A stretch of DNA of 64,000 nt from Sphingobacterium sp. CZ-2 (GCF_004526235.1 NZ_CP038159.1:1240001-1304000); one strand, 5' to 3'; counted from the stretch's first letter, positions 1 through 8,302 are shown. Notes: generated by a model from the letters alone, not told the origin. Numbers and translations: made by a program.

Positions 1-45
1 GGCGTAACTCGCGAAACTTTAAGCCGCTTATATTCCACTAAATAA
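1..45 (+). CDS. C-terminal fragment of a Crp/Fnr-family regulator
   Basis: The first 14 codons read GVTRETLSRLYSTK and end at TAA (43-45). This matches the recognition-helix end of the Crp/Fnr helix-turn-helix (typically ...GVTRETLSRxL...), so the window opens inside the last codons of a Crp-type transcription factor. The cNMP-binding part lies outside the window. It points the same way as the YceI gene that follows and could control it, which is inference only. Confidence 0.6.
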   Translation, partial: GVTRETLSRLYSTK

Positions 46-140
46 CTTGATCTATCTCACATTTTATTTGTGATATACATCCTTCGATTTCGTTTTTTAT
101 TACTTGAATTTTGTGTTGTAACATTTTAAAAAATAATACA

Positions 141-662
141 ATGACAACATTCAGCATTCAAACAAAAAGTAGTTTAGTCAATTGGACTGGAAAAAAAATA
201 TTAGGATTACATACCGGAACCATTAATATCAAGAATGGTTTTCTAAGTTTTGAAAACGAAGAATTAATAGCGGGCGAGATCATTATTGATATGACATCAA
301 TCGTCATAACTGATATAGCGGATAGATCCATCTACAAAGAATTTTTTGATCACTTAAATCATGAAGATTTTTTTGCTGTGGACATTTTTAAGACTGCCAT
401 ATTTAAGTTAAATAAAGCTATAAAGGAAAACAATCATTATCAAATATTTGGAGACCTAACCATAAAGGATATTACACATCCTATTTCTTTTCCCGCTACA
501 ATCGAAATTTTCACGGATTTTCTTCATGCATTAGGAGAGATAAAGGTTGATAGAACATTATATAATATCAAATATGGATCCGGTAAATTTATTCCCAATC
601 TGGGCAATAAATTGATTTATGATGAATTTGTATTACAATTCAAATTAGTTGGACAAAAATAA
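141..662 (+). CDS. YceI family protein (lipid-binding-like)
   Basis: A 173-residue protein of the YceI fold, a lipocalin-like beta barrel that in characterised members binds polyisoprenoid lipids. The sequence shows the family pattern: an N-terminal SxVxWTGKK segment, a central segment ending in a DFFAVDIFKTAIFK strand (compare sDFFdvekyPtatF), then FGDLTIKDITHPISFP. No signal peptide is visible, so it may be cytosolic. I chose ATG 141 because the YceI domain begins there; the TTG at 111 would add an atypical leader. It follows a Crp/Fnr gene and overlaps nothing; the nitronate monooxygenase starts 10 nt downstream and is probably co-transcribed. A second, more GC-rich YceI gene lies at 16415. 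Very AT-rich codon use. Confidence 0.85.
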   Translation: MTTFSIQTKSSLVNWTGKKILGLHTGTINIKNGFLSFENEELIAGEIIIDMTSIVITDIADRSIYKEFFDHLNHEDFFAVDIFKTAIFKLNKAIKENNHYQIFGDLTIKDITHPISFPATIEIFTDFLHALGEIKVDRTLYNIKYGSGKFIPNLGNKLIYDEFVLQFKLVGQK

Positions 663-672
663 ACATACAATT

Positions 673-1737
673 ATGTGGTCAGATACAAAATTTACTAGAT
701 TACTGGGTTTGGATTTACCCATAGTTCAAGGACCTTTCGGAGGAAAGGTTTCCTCTATAGAATTGACCTCTGTAGTATCTAATTTAGGTGGGATAGGATC
801 ATACGGATGTCAACCATTCTATGCCAATGAAATTGTAGAAATTTCGAACAACATCAAAAAGCAAACGGACAAACCCTTCAATCTTAATCTTTGGGTTAAA
901 GATAAAGATGATCATATCCAGGATTTTGACAGCAAAGCATTTGATAAAGTAATAGAAATATTCCATCCATATTTTGAGCAAGTTGGCGTCGAACCTCCAA
1001 CTTTTCCTTTGCCAGAAAGTCCTACTTTCGATAATCAAATAGAAGCTATTTTTGAGGTCAAACCTGATGTATTTAGCTTTGTTTTCGGTATTCCCTCCAA
1101 GGATATTTTAGAAAAATGTAGACAACTTAATATCAAAACGATAGGAACAGCAACAACTTTAGATGAGGCCATAGCCATTGAAAATGCAGGAGTAGATGCC
1201 GTTGTAGCAACAGGTTTTGATGCTGGTGGACATCGTGTTTCATTTTTAGACCATGCGGAAGAAAGCTTGATTGGAACCTTTTCTTTAATTCCTCAAGTTG
1301 CAGATCATGTGAAAATTCCAGTCATTGCTGCCGGAGGAATCGCTGATTATCGGGGCGTTAAAGCGGCTTTGGCGCTCGGAGCAGATGCCGTTCAAATTGG
1401 CACAGCATTTTTAGCTACCAAAGAATCTGGGACAAGCAACATCCATCGTGAAAAATTATTTTCAAAAGATGCTCGTTATACCACATTAACAAAAGTATTT
1501 ACAGGCAGGTTGTCCCGTGGAATTAAAAATAGGCTTACGGAAGAATTAAAAGAGTTTCAACATCATCTCGCTCCGTATCCCTTACAAGGAAAAATTGTGG
1601 GTAAACTTGGCGCATATCCGGCTAATACGGAAAGTAATCCTGAGTTGAAAGCTTTTTGGGCCGGCCAAGCCGCTCCCATTTTGAAATATCATCAAGCAAA
1701 AGAGTTGATTGATAATATAATCAAACAAATGAATTAA
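673..1737 (+). CDS. Nitronate monooxygenase (2-nitropropane dioxygenase family)
   Basis: FMN-dependent TIM-barrel enzyme that oxidises alkyl nitronates such as propionate 3-nitronate. Landmarks: the N-terminal LPIVQGPFGG substrate/FMN segment, the VATGFDAGGHR motif with the conserved histidine, PVIAAGGIADYRG and ADAVQIGTAFLATKES for FMN phosphate binding, and FTGRLSRGIKNR near the C terminus. Its 354 residues match the usual 320-360. ATG 673 gives the typical start (MWSDTKFTRLLG) 10 nt after the YceI gene; the TTG 649 alternative would overlap that gene. A clear terminator follows. Role in this organism is probably detoxification of nitro compounds (family knowledge). Confidence 0.9.
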   Translation: MWSDTKFTRLLGLDLPIVQGPFGGKVSSIELTSVVSNLGGIGSYGCQPFYANEIVEISNNIKKQTDKPFNLNLWVKDKDDHIQDFDSKAFDKVIEIFHPYFEQVGVEPPTFPLPESPTFDNQIEAIFEVKPDVFSFVFGIPSKDILEKCRQLNIKTIGTATTLDEAIAIENAGVDAVVATGFDAGGHRVSFLDHAEESLIGTFSLIPQVADHVKIPVIAAGGIADYRGVKAALALGADAVQIGTAFLATKESGTSNIHREKLFSKDARYTTLTKVFTGRLSRGIKNRLTEELKEFQHHLAPYPLQGKIVGKLGAYPANTESNPELKAFWAGQAAPILKYHQAKELIDNIIKQMN

Positions 1738-1745
1738 GAATCACA

Positions 1746-1777
1746 AAACCCCACTGATTTTCAGTGGGGTTTCATGT
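1746..1777 (+). terminator. Rho-independent terminator after nitronate monooxygenase
   Basis: A 12-bp perfect stem (AAACCCCACTGA / TCAGTGGGGTTT) with a TTT loop lies 9 nt past the stop codon. Because the arms begin with A and end with T it could work in both directions, ending the convergent lipoprotein gene as well. Confidence 0.8.
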
Positions 1778-1834
1778 TTATCCTCAGAAAGAATAAATTC
1801 TTCAAGAGAAATGTTCTAAGGAAATCATTTGGCC

Positions 1835-2212
1835 TTAATAATAAGAAACATTCGTCGTAAGGACTTTTCCAGTTGAAACACCACTTTCCTTTACTACTTT
1901 ACCATCCACTAAAATCTGTGCTTTCAATGTGGAGTTGTCGTTTGGTCCAATTGCATTCGCTGAAATAGTGGGAGTTTTTGAAGAAATATTTGCTTCGCTC
2001 GTCCACTCACTTCCGAAATTTCCGGTTTTGCTTACTGGATTATCCCCATCGTAATATACAATGACAGAAATATTCACACCAGTGGATCCAATCAATTTGT
2101 ACTGTACTTTCTTCGTTCCTGTCCCAGGTGTATCATCATCATCCTTACTGCATGATGAAAAAACGAAAGTTAATGTTAATAATAGCAGGGAAAAAATTTT
2201 TAGATTTTTCAT
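1835..2212 (-). CDS. Small lipoprotein, MmpS-like fold suspected
   Basis: A 125-residue lipoprotein: the signal sequence ends in a lipobox VFSSC (Cys21), followed by a DDDD stretch typical of Bacteroidota lipoproteins exported to the outer membrane. The mature part has alternating beta-strand pattern: KVQYKLIGSTG, SVIVYYDGDN and a final TTNVSYY. This resembles short MmpS-like accessory lipoproteins, but the similarity is by eye and no function can be given. Convergent with nitronate monooxygenase and divergent from the gene at 2368. Confidence 0.75.
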   Translation of the reverse strand: MKNLKIFSLLLLTLTFVFSSCSKDDDDTPGTGTKKVQYKLIGSTGVNISVIVYYDGDNPVSKTGNFGSEWTSEANISSKTPTISANAIGPNDNSTLKAQILVDGKVVKESGVSTGKVLTTNVSYY

Positions 2213-2367
2213 AGTTTTTTGGGTTTTATGTGTTTAATAATAGTGTGCTATGAATCTACAAATTTTTAAACAAATAATAACAAGGATGGGAAAGAAATTA
2301 ATCTCAAATAAAATACGTTATATTTATATTTAATACCAGTAGCTAACAATATAGATCAACAGAAAAC

Positions 2368-2832
2368 ATGAAACTCAAGATTATTACACTTTTTTTCAGC
2401 ATGATGCTGTTACTTTCAGCAAATCTATATGCTCAGCTTGATACCTTGAATATTTTCAAACAAACAGATCATATTGTGGAATTGATCCTTAAGAAGGATA
2501 CAAAGAAACTAGCCTCATTATCCAGCAATACGATCTATTGTTCCTTGTGCTTTAAGTTTGAGGATAGTCAACCAAGAAATTACCTGATCTCCAAACAGAC
2601 ATTTTTTAATAAACATTTTTCAGATATTTTCCAGAAGGATCTGCTGGATAGATTAGAAAGAAAGGAGAAAATTTTATTTGCTGAGTATTCCGATCACGCA
2701 GATTATATCGTTTGGTATACCATCTACCGAAAGGATGAATTAACGGAAGGCCATGAAGGTGGACAATTTGGGATATGGTTCAAAAAAGGCAAAAATGGTT
2801 TGCTTTTTTCGGGTGTTGAAACCATTCCTTAA
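2368..2832 (+). CDS. Secreted hypothetical protein
   Basis: 154 residues with a clear signal peptide (MKLKIITLFFSMMLLLSANLYAQ, cleavage after A-Q region). The mature part has a Cys pair (YCSLCFKFE) that could form a disulphide or bind metal, and ends in a beta-rich segment (YIVWYTIYRK, FGIWFKKGKNG). No family recognised. It is followed 21 nt downstream by another secreted protein gene and the two probably form one transcript. Confidence 0.7.
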   Translation: MKLKIITLFFSMMLLLSANLYAQLDTLNIFKQTDHIVELILKKDTKKLASLSSNTIYCSLCFKFEDSQPRNYLISKQTFFNKHFSDIFQKDLLDRLERKEKILFAEYSDHADYIVWYTIYRKDELTEGHEGGQFGIWFKKGKNGLLFSGVETIP

Positions 2833-2853
2833 CCCTCTATAAAACTTAATCAT

Positions 2854-3666
2854 ATGCAGATAAATAAGCTTTTCTTTTTCTCAGCGTTACTAGGCTGTTA
2901 TTGGGTATTGCTTGCCTGCAATCGATCTGATACTACGAAGATCGACATTGACCTACCTAAATATCCGCCGAATGCCGGTGTTGGTCTTATACATTTCAAT
3001 ACGCAGCACGCCATTCCTTTGTTCAAAAATCCAACAGAAAAAGATGCTTACAATAGCATTCAATTTAAAGTGGAAGAAAAAGGCGAAGATAAAGGGATTA
3101 CACATATCTACATTCCAAATCAGAAAAACCTACTGCAACCTTATGATTTAAATGTTGGTGATTCGGAAAAGGAAGGAAAGGAAAATCAGCAAATGGGATT
3201 ATTCCGTTTTGCGCCAAAGCTCAGCTTTCGGGTTATGGAGAAATTATCGGATGGGGTGATTGTACTCCTGAATGAGAAAACCAGAGAAACCAGTTTTATA
3301 AAATTGGATCCTAAGAATGATTACCGGAATGGTAAAGAGCATCCTGAATTTTTTGACCCCAACTTTGTGGACACAAAAATCAGTAATTGGTATTATTATG
3401 AAAGTTGGGAACAGGCACTGAAACGTGCTTATATGGTTACCGTTCCATCTGGCACTCTGATCTACGACAAACCCAATGGGACAGGGTCTCACCTTTCCAA
3501 TATCCAGAATTTATATTTTAAGGTTACAGAAGTGGATGGGGATTGGGCGCAGGTTAGTACCCGAGGAAATGTGTTAGCGGGTGATAAAGAGGTTTTAGGA
3601 TGGGTGATTTGGAAAGCAAATGAGGAGATTAAAGTGAATATATTGTTGAATGGAGGGTATGATTAA
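2854..3666 (+). CDS. Lipoprotein of unknown function, SH3-like C terminus
   Basis: 270 residues. The N terminus has a hydrophobic stretch ending WVLLAC, a lipobox with Cys22. The C-terminal ~75 residues (VPSGTLIYDKPNGTG ... VTEVDGDWAQVSTRG ... GWVIWK) have the look of a bacterial SH3 domain: a turn after 'tlYdkPngtg', a 'dgdWaqV' strand and a closing 'GWv' strand. The middle is lysine- and glutamate-rich. Such SH3-like lipoproteins often touch peptidoglycan, but here that is inference. Downstream of the secreted protein at 2368. Confidence 0.7.
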   Translation: MQINKLFFFSALLGCYWVLLACNRSDTTKIDIDLPKYPPNAGVGLIHFNTQHAIPLFKNPTEKDAYNSIQFKVEEKGEDKGITHIYIPNQKNLLQPYDLNVGDSEKEGKENQQMGLFRFAPKLSFRVMEKLSDGVIVLLNEKTRETSFIKLDPKNDYRNGKEHPEFFDPNFVDTKISNWYYYESWEQALKRAYMVTVPSGTLIYDKPNGTGSHLSNIQNLYFKVTEVDGDWAQVSTRGNVLAGDKEVLGWVIWKANEEIKVNILLNGGYD

Positions 3667-3768
3667 ATTGCATTATTTATGATAAAGGCAAAAATGGTTA
3701 TGCAATACTGATGGGTTGAAGAAATTATTAAATCCCTTACCAAATTAGTCCTTAATCTTAACCAGCAA

Positions 3769-4326
3769 TTATTTTAGGTTTTCAAAATGCTCAATCCTCT
3801 TTAACATTGTTTTTTCTGTTTGAAGGATATCCATAATGATCATTTTCAATGTTTGCTTAACATTTTTATCTTTCTCATTGATGTTGGAATAAAGAAAACT
3901 CATTAGGAAGTCACTTTTTTTATTCAACAGTTCCTTTTCATTTTCAATGTTTGAAAGGGAGGTGATTTTTTCGTAATCTATTAGATCAATTTTAGCATTT
4001 GAAACAGATTTCCATGCATTTGATTTTACCTGCGGAATATTTATCCCCATGGCATTCTTCACTACTTCTAAAATGGAAATATTTGAGTCATTTTCATAAA
4101 ACTCCAATGAATCAATTAAAGCTTCATGTTGTGGAATTATTGTTCTGATATCCTCTTTTGAATCCTTTAGTTCACTGTTGATGGTCGTAAGAACTTGATT
4201 GATATAAATTTTATCTTTTCGTTGGGAATTCCAATTATCTATGAAAAGCGCTATTAAAATCCCCGCAATAACTGGAATAATTTCTTTAATAAAATGAATG
4301 CTATAATTTTTTAATTGATTCTTCAT
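3769..4326 (-). CDS. Single-pass membrane protein of unknown function
   Basis: 185 residues: one N-terminal membrane segment (IIPVIAGILIALFIDNWN) and then a helical, charged cytosolic or periplasmic domain. The N-terminal pattern 'F.kE...vi.GIliAlfid.wn..r.d' recurs in a widespread Bacteroidota family of small membrane proteins without known role (DUF6090-like by appearance). Stands alone, with 102 nt to the convergent gene at 3666 and a long AT-rich gap to the TetR gene. Confidence 0.7.
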   Translation of the reverse strand: MKNQLKNYSIHFIKEIIPVIAGILIALFIDNWNSQRKDKIYINQVLTTINSELKDSKEDIRTIIPQHEALIDSLEFYENDSNISILEVVKNAMGINIPQVKSNAWKSVSNAKIDLIDYEKITSLSNIENEKELLNKKSDFLMSFLYSNINEKDKNVKQTLKMIIMDILQTEKTMLKRIEHFENLK

Positions 4327-4618
4327 CTACTTTTTTGGATTAGATTTTAAATCCTAGCTATATAATCAGTATTTTTTAGTTTGTGTAATTCCCTGCAAAG
4401 ATAATGGTATGGTATTCATTTCAAGAGAAATCTTGAAATTATCCCTAAACATATCCTTACACTGTATAATTGAAGATAATGGCCGATAAAAAAAACAGAA
4501 TTATCGAGATCATATTTTTATGAAGGTTGGACTTAGAAAGCACAAATGACACTAGAATGAGATTTGCTGTAAAATTTGTTTTCCAATACAAAAAAAATAC
4601 ATTTTATTTGTAAAAAAA
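4327..4618. other. AT-rich intergenic region upstream of the TetR gene
   Basis: About 290 nt without a gene. TTTATTTG at 4603-4610, one mismatch from the Bacteroidota -7 box TAnnTTTG, sits just before the TetR operator, so this end probably carries the tetR promoter. Nothing else recognisable. Confidence 0.4.
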
Positions 4619-4632
4619 ATACCAATTGGTAT
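4619..4632. promoter_or_regulatory. Palindromic operator in front of the TetR gene
   Basis: ATACCAATTGGTAT is a perfect 14-bp palindrome ending 5 nt before the chosen ATG (4638). A close relative (12 of 14 bases identical) lies just after the same gene at 5247-5260. A shared palindrome flanking a TetR gene is the normal signature of an autoregulated repressor that also controls the downstream operon. Confidence 0.7.
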
Positions 4633-4637
4633 GTAAT

Positions 4638-5228
4638 ATGAAGAAAGCAGAAATTACCCGACTGACTATTTTAGAACAGGCATTTGACCTCATCTATACA
4701 AAGGGTTATCAAACAACGAGTATTGATGATATCCTTGCAAAAACAAAGGTTACTAAAGGTGCATTTTATTACCATTTTAAGAATAAGGATGAAATGGGCA
4801 TAGCTATTATACAGGAATTAATAAAGCCCAATTTTGAACATTATTTCATAAAGCCCTTATTGCAGGAAAAAGATCCTTCGACAATACTCTATCAGATGAT
4901 GCATGATGCTTTATTGAAAAACGAATTCTTAAAAGTTGAATATGGCTGTCCTGCATCGAATTTGACGACAGAAATGGCTCCTTGGAACACAAATTTCACT
5001 AAAGTATTGAACGAACTGGCACTCAAATGGAAAATGTGCCTGGAAATATGTCTTCAAAAAGGAATCGAACAAAATTTAATTCGAAAAGATATAGATACGG
5101 AACAGGTAGCCATTTTTATCATGTCCGGATATTGGGGCATTCGAAATCTTGGAAAACTAGTTAACTCCACGAAGGTATATAAAGATTACCTGAAACAGTT
5201 TGAAGCTTATCTGAATCTCTTAAAATAA
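4638..5228 (+). CDS. TetR/AcrR family transcriptional repressor
   Basis: 196 residues. The N-terminal helix-turn-helix is clear: ILEQAFDLIYTKGYQTTSID followed by DILAKTKVTKGAFYYHFKNK, residues ~8-50. The C-terminal ligand domain has the features of the TetR_C subgroup with 'GCPASNLTTEMAP' (compare GCl.gnLa.E.....). ATG 4638 starts the HTH at its usual distance; the earlier TTG (4626) lies inside the operator palindrome and is unlikely. Palindromes at 4619-4632 and 5242-5265 suggest it represses itself and the membrane-protein genes downstream. Ligand unknown. Confidence 0.9.
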   Translation: MKKAEITRLTILEQAFDLIYTKGYQTTSIDDILAKTKVTKGAFYYHFKNKDEMGIAIIQELIKPNFEHYFIKPLLQEKDPSTILYQMMHDALLKNEFLKVEYGCPASNLTTEMAPWNTNFTKVLNELALKWKMCLEICLQKGIEQNLIRKDIDTEQVAIFIMSGYWGIRNLGKLVNSTKVYKDYLKQFEAYLNLLK

Positions 5229-5241
5229 TTTTTTTTGCCCT

Positions 5242-5265
5242 ATAACATACCGATTAGTATGTTAT
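5242..5265. promoter_or_regulatory. Second TetR operator, upstream of the membrane-protein operon
   Basis: ATAACATAC and GTATGTTAT form a perfect 9-bp inverted repeat around CGATTA. Its core ATACCGATTAGTAT matches the palindrome upstream of tetR at 12 of 14 positions. It lies 13 nt after the TetR stop and 32 nt before the next start, so the TetR protein most likely controls the operon 5298-6534. Confidence 0.7.
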
Positions 5266-5297
5266 TAAATCTTAAAATAAAGAATAAAACTTTCAAT

Positions 5298-5756
5298 ATG
5301 TATCATTATCTATTAATAGCGCATACCTACATGCGCTGGCTCGTCCTCATCGGTTTGCTTTTTACCTTAACAAGATTTACCATTCGATTATTCCAAAGGA
5401 AAAAATTCACCAACCTGGATAATCTTTTCAGACATGGCACGGCCACCATAATCCATCTCCAGCTTCTCATTGGAATTGTTCTATTTATTCAGGCACCATT
5501 ACGTCAAGTTTTCTGGAAATCAGATAAGCTGCCATTTGGAAACATGGAACTCACCTTCTATAATATTTTGCATCCATTCACCATGATATTGGCCACAGTA
5601 GTCATAAGCATAGGATCGGCACTGGCTAAGCGAAAGTCAGATGACGGGGATAAATACAGAACTACTGTCCTTTTCTTTGCCATAGGGTTGATTCTTATTT
5701 TTCTAGCTATTCCTTGGCCATTTTCACCATTTGCAATTAGACCATTAACACGATAA
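5298..5756 (+). CDS. Four-helix integral membrane protein, unknown
   Basis: 152 residues with four predicted membrane segments (around LLIAHTYMRWLVLIGLLFTL, IIHLQLLIGIVLFI, LHPFTMILATVVISIGSAL and VLFFAIGLILIFLAI). The histidines in the first three helices (AHTYMRW, IIHLQ, LHPFTM) resemble the layout of small heme- or quinone-associated membrane proteins, but no family is certain. ATG 5298 starts directly before the first helix; a TTG at 5235 would place the start in the operator. First gene of the likely TetR-controlled operon; the DUF3817 gene follows after 3 nt. Confidence 0.75.
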   Translation: MYHYLLIAHTYMRWLVLIGLLFTLTRFTIRLFQRKKFTNLDNLFRHGTATIIHLQLLIGIVLFIQAPLRQVFWKSDKLPFGNMELTFYNILHPFTMILATVVISIGSALAKRKSDDGDKYRTTVLFFAIGLILIFLAIPWPFSPFAIRPLTR

Positions 5757-5759
5757 TTT

Positions 5760-6068
5760 ATGTCCATTTCACTTAAAACAAATGTAGGAAGGCTAAGACT
5801 ATTGGCTATATTGGAAGGTATTTCCCTTTTGCTACTCGTCTTTGTCGCTGTTCCACTCAAGTATCTTTTCGATTTCCCAGATATGGTTAAGGCCCTCGGT
5901 CCTATCCATGGAGTATTATTTGTGCTTTTTATTTTAAATACGATCAACGTAGGTATTGCGCAAAGGTGGGAATTCAAATCAACTACTTGGAAAGTATTGT
6001 TGGCTTGCCTGATTCCTTTTGGAACCTTTTACATCGATCACAGAATTTTAAGTAAAATAGAGAAATGA
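5760..6068 (+). CDS. DUF3817 family membrane protein
   Basis: 102 residues, three membrane segments. The pattern 'GRLRLLAILEGISLLLL ... PLKYLF ... K.LGPIHGVLFVLFIL ... LACLIPFGTFYIDHRIL' is characteristic of DUF3817 (YdzA-like) proteins; the HG motif and the terminal 'PFGtfyxD..l' are the conserved landmarks. Function of the family is unknown. It starts 3 nt after the previous gene and ends 1 nt before the next, so the three are one operon. Confidence 0.85.
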   Translation: MSISLKTNVGRLRLLAILEGISLLLLVFVAVPLKYLFDFPDMVKALGPIHGVLFVLFILNTINVGIAQRWEFKSTTWKVLLACLIPFGTFYIDHRILSKIEK

Positions 6069-6069
6069 T

Positions 6070-6534
6070 ATGCAATGTCTAATAATAGGAAATGACGAAA
6101 AAGGATGGGCATTAGGCCTCGAAGCAGCTGACTATTTGTGGAATTCGGGCAATAAGATCTACTTAAGATCGTATTGCCATCAGATAGATAATGTAGAAAA
6201 AGAAAGAGAGTTGTTAAAAAACATTGATGTAATTTTCATATTTGAAATCGATAATCCAGCAGAAAATAGATCAAATAATTATCTCGACATTCTAACCTCG
6301 TTTGAAGTAGTTAGTGGATTAGGCTCGTTTTTAAACGATCGGTACAGCCATTGTCAACCTGATGATGATAGCTCATCGAATCCAATGGATAAAAAGATTA
6401 TTTTATGCTGCAGTGAAGGTGTTTTTGTCAATTTTTTCATAGGGATTAGAAAGATATGGCTACAACCTGTTGTCAATTGGGATTCTTTCCAAAATTTTAT
6501 CGATAGATTCAAGATAATTGGAAAGGTTTTTTAA
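6070..6534 (+). CDS. Hypothetical protein
   Basis: 154 residues, no signal peptide and no membrane segment. The start (MQCLIIGNDEKGWALGLEAADYL) has the beta-alpha form of a Rossmann-like nucleotide or dinucleotide binder, followed by an acidic loop and a cysteine pair (IILCCSEG). No family recognised. ATG 6070 lies one base after the DUF3817 stop, so it belongs to the TetR-flanked operon. Confidence 0.6.
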   Translation: MQCLIIGNDEKGWALGLEAADYLWNSGNKIYLRSYCHQIDNVEKERELLKNIDVIFIFEIDNPAENRSNNYLDILTSFEVVSGLGSFLNDRYSHCQPDDDSSSNPMDKKIILCCSEGVFVNFFIGIRKIWLQPVVNWDSFQNFIDRFKIIGKVF

Positions 6535-6783
6535 GCACATATTGTATAATTACTTCCCGTTATTTGTGATATCATAGCTTTATCCTTTTTGTATGCAGGA
6601 TTAAATCTGATTTTTCCTTAATTCTCTCTGTCTTTTGAAATTCTTTAATGCATTTTTCTGTGCTACTTTACTTTTCGAACAATTTGCTGTAAACATTGAT
6701 TAATGTTTTTTAGATTTATAGAGAAATCCTTCTGACAGGATTTGAGAACAGTATCATTCTTGTTTGTTTTAACACCAATTTAC

Positions 6784-7335
6784 ATGAGATATCTATTTTA
6801 TTTAATATTAATTCTATCCTTAAGTTCTTGTACATCCACCCGAAAATTAAGCAAGAAGTTTTCGACCAAAACGGCTTCTGTCAGCGGAAATTTTAAAAGT
6901 GAATTATATTCAAATAAGGCCGTTAATAGAGCAAAACCATACCAAAAAAATAGTATAAGTTTATGGAGACTGTTATCGACATTCAGGGTCGATAAAGATA
7001 GTATTATGGAAGGTGGAGAAGATATGCAAGTCAGATTGACACTTTTAAATACGGATGAATTAAAAGTGGATGCTGTTGATTCAGGACAACAAATAGCTAC
7101 CTTTCGAATTCCTGTAACCCCAAAAAATAATTATCTCATCCTAGAAAAGAAAAGAAACCTAATTCCCCTCCCATTTATCTATTTTAAAGTCAAAGAAGAG
7201 ATAAGTATTCTTTCAGCACTACAGAACGGAAGGATTGGATATAGCAGCCATCAGGAGCACTCTTTGTGGATTTTGTTTTTCGGTGCGAGTAATATCAGTG
7301 GAATTCAAGAAGAATACGTACGAATAAAACAATAA
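6784..7335 (+). CDS. Lipoprotein of unknown function
   Basis: 183 residues. The signal ends ILSLSSC (lipobox, Cys near residue 16) followed by TSTRKLSKKF. The rest is a beta-rich domain without a recognised family. ATG 6784 is chosen because the signal peptide begins there; the TTG at 6742 would add an unusual hydrophobic leader. It ends 1 nt before the SRPBCC gene and the two are surely co-transcribed. Confidence 0.65.
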   Translation: MRYLFYLILILSLSSCTSTRKLSKKFSTKTASVSGNFKSELYSNKAVNRAKPYQKNSISLWRLLSTFRVDKDSIMEGGEDMQVRLTLLNTDELKVDAVDSGQQIATFRIPVTPKNNYLILEKKRNLIPLPFIYFKVKEEISILSALQNGRIGYSSHQEHSLWILFFGASNISGIQEEYVRIKQ

Positions 7336-7336
7336 T

Positions 7337-7801
7337 ATGCCAATCATTCACCTCGAAACCCACATTAATGCACCTGTAAATCGAGTATTCGATCTGGCAA
7401 GAAACATCGATTTGCATCAGTATTCTACCAAACAGACTAATGAAAGAGCTATAGCTGGTCGAACATCAGGACTCATGGAATTAGGGGAGACCGTTACGTG
7501 GCGAGCAAAGCATTTCGGAGTGTATCAAAATCTGACAGTCAAGTTGACTAAGATGGAGAAACCACATTTTTTCGAGGATGAAATGATTCAGGGTGCCTTT
7601 GCCTCCATGAAACATAGACATGAATTTGTAGCAACAATTAATGGTACTAAAATGATTGATCGATTTGAATTTACCTCTCCATTGGGTTTACTAGGTCGCT
7701 TAGCGAACCAACTGTTTCTGAAAAACTATATGCGGAAGTTTTTATTAATTAGGAATCAAGAGTTGAAAGATATTGCGGAGGGACAAGCTTGGAAGGAATG
7801 A
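7337..7801 (+). CDS. SRPBCC-fold protein (polyketide cyclase/dehydrase-like)
   Basis: 154 residues with the START/SRPBCC helix-grip pattern: 'IHLETHINAPVNRVFDLARNIDLH' at the N terminus (strand, then 'AP...vFd.ar.id.h'), 'ELGETVTWRAKHFGVYQNLTVKL' strands, 'MKHRHEF' and a long C-terminal helix. Family members bind small hydrophobic ligands or act as simple cyclases. It follows the lipoprotein gene after 1 nt. A specific role cannot be given. Confidence 0.8.
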   Translation: MPIIHLETHINAPVNRVFDLARNIDLHQYSTKQTNERAIAGRTSGLMELGETVTWRAKHFGVYQNLTVKLTKMEKPHFFEDEMIQGAFASMKHRHEFVATINGTKMIDRFEFTSPLGLLGRLANQLFLKNYMRKFLLIRNQELKDIAEGQAWKE

Positions 7802-8003
7802 TTCAAAAGCGTTCATTGAATTGAATTGTCAATATTGCTTTTTTTAAAGTCTTAATTGGTAATTTTTGAATGATTACTAGGTGAAAATCCAGATTCCCAG
7901 TCTCAGGATTTTGTATTGATTTGTTGGCCGATAAACTTATTATTTAATACCAATTTGTTAAATGATGGTAAACAATGTTGAATTTGTTATGAACTATTAT
8001 ATA
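7802..8003. other. AT-rich intergenic stretch before a candidate small RNA
   Basis: No coding pattern on either strand. It probably holds the promoter of the structured element at 8004-8115 but I could not identify convincing boxes. Confidence 0.3.
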
Positions 8004-8115
8004 TAAGCAATACATTCGTATTATCATCACCCAAAGGGCGAAGGACTTTGCTTGGCTTAATTGCTACAATCGTATTGCCTTAAGTTACGTATCCCACTCA
8101 CGAAGTGGGGTTTTT
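8004..8115 (+). ncRNA. Candidate small RNA with terminal hairpin
   Basis: No ORF here, yet there is clear secondary structure. TAAGCAATAC (8004-8013) can pair with GTATTGC-C-TTA (8072-8082, one bulge), closing a domain that contains a CCCAAAG...CTTTGCTTGG stem. Downstream is a hairpin CCCACT-CACGA-AGTGGG followed by TTTTT (8093-8115), a Rho-independent terminator with no gene upstream to serve other than the SRPBCC gene 290 nt away. A short transcript of roughly 110 nt is the simplest reading. It does not match tmRNA, RNase P or the SRP RNA GGAAG core by eye. Confidence 0.35.
8093..8115 (+). terminator. Intrinsic terminator
   Basis: CCCACT/AGTGGG stem with a 5-nt loop, an unpaired G and then TTTTT on the plus strand. 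It ends the candidate small RNA or a long 3' UTR from the SRPBCC gene. Confidence 0.6.
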
Positions 8116-8302
8116 CATGAGTAAAATTCGTCATAAAATCTTTTGTATCTATTTTTCACCTTAAAATCAATGAAAAATGCAATCACGAGCATTAGGTTTA
8201 TTGTAATTTGACGGTTTATTATCACAAAATTCTTTTCCTTAAACCAATAATATCGTTGATTTTTCTCAATTGCATGGACTTTAAAAAATGGCTTAAATCC
8301 AT

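Noticed and set aside
111..140. TTG start extension of the first YceI gene
   Set aside because: ATG 141 matches the start of the YceI domain; the extra ten residues do not.
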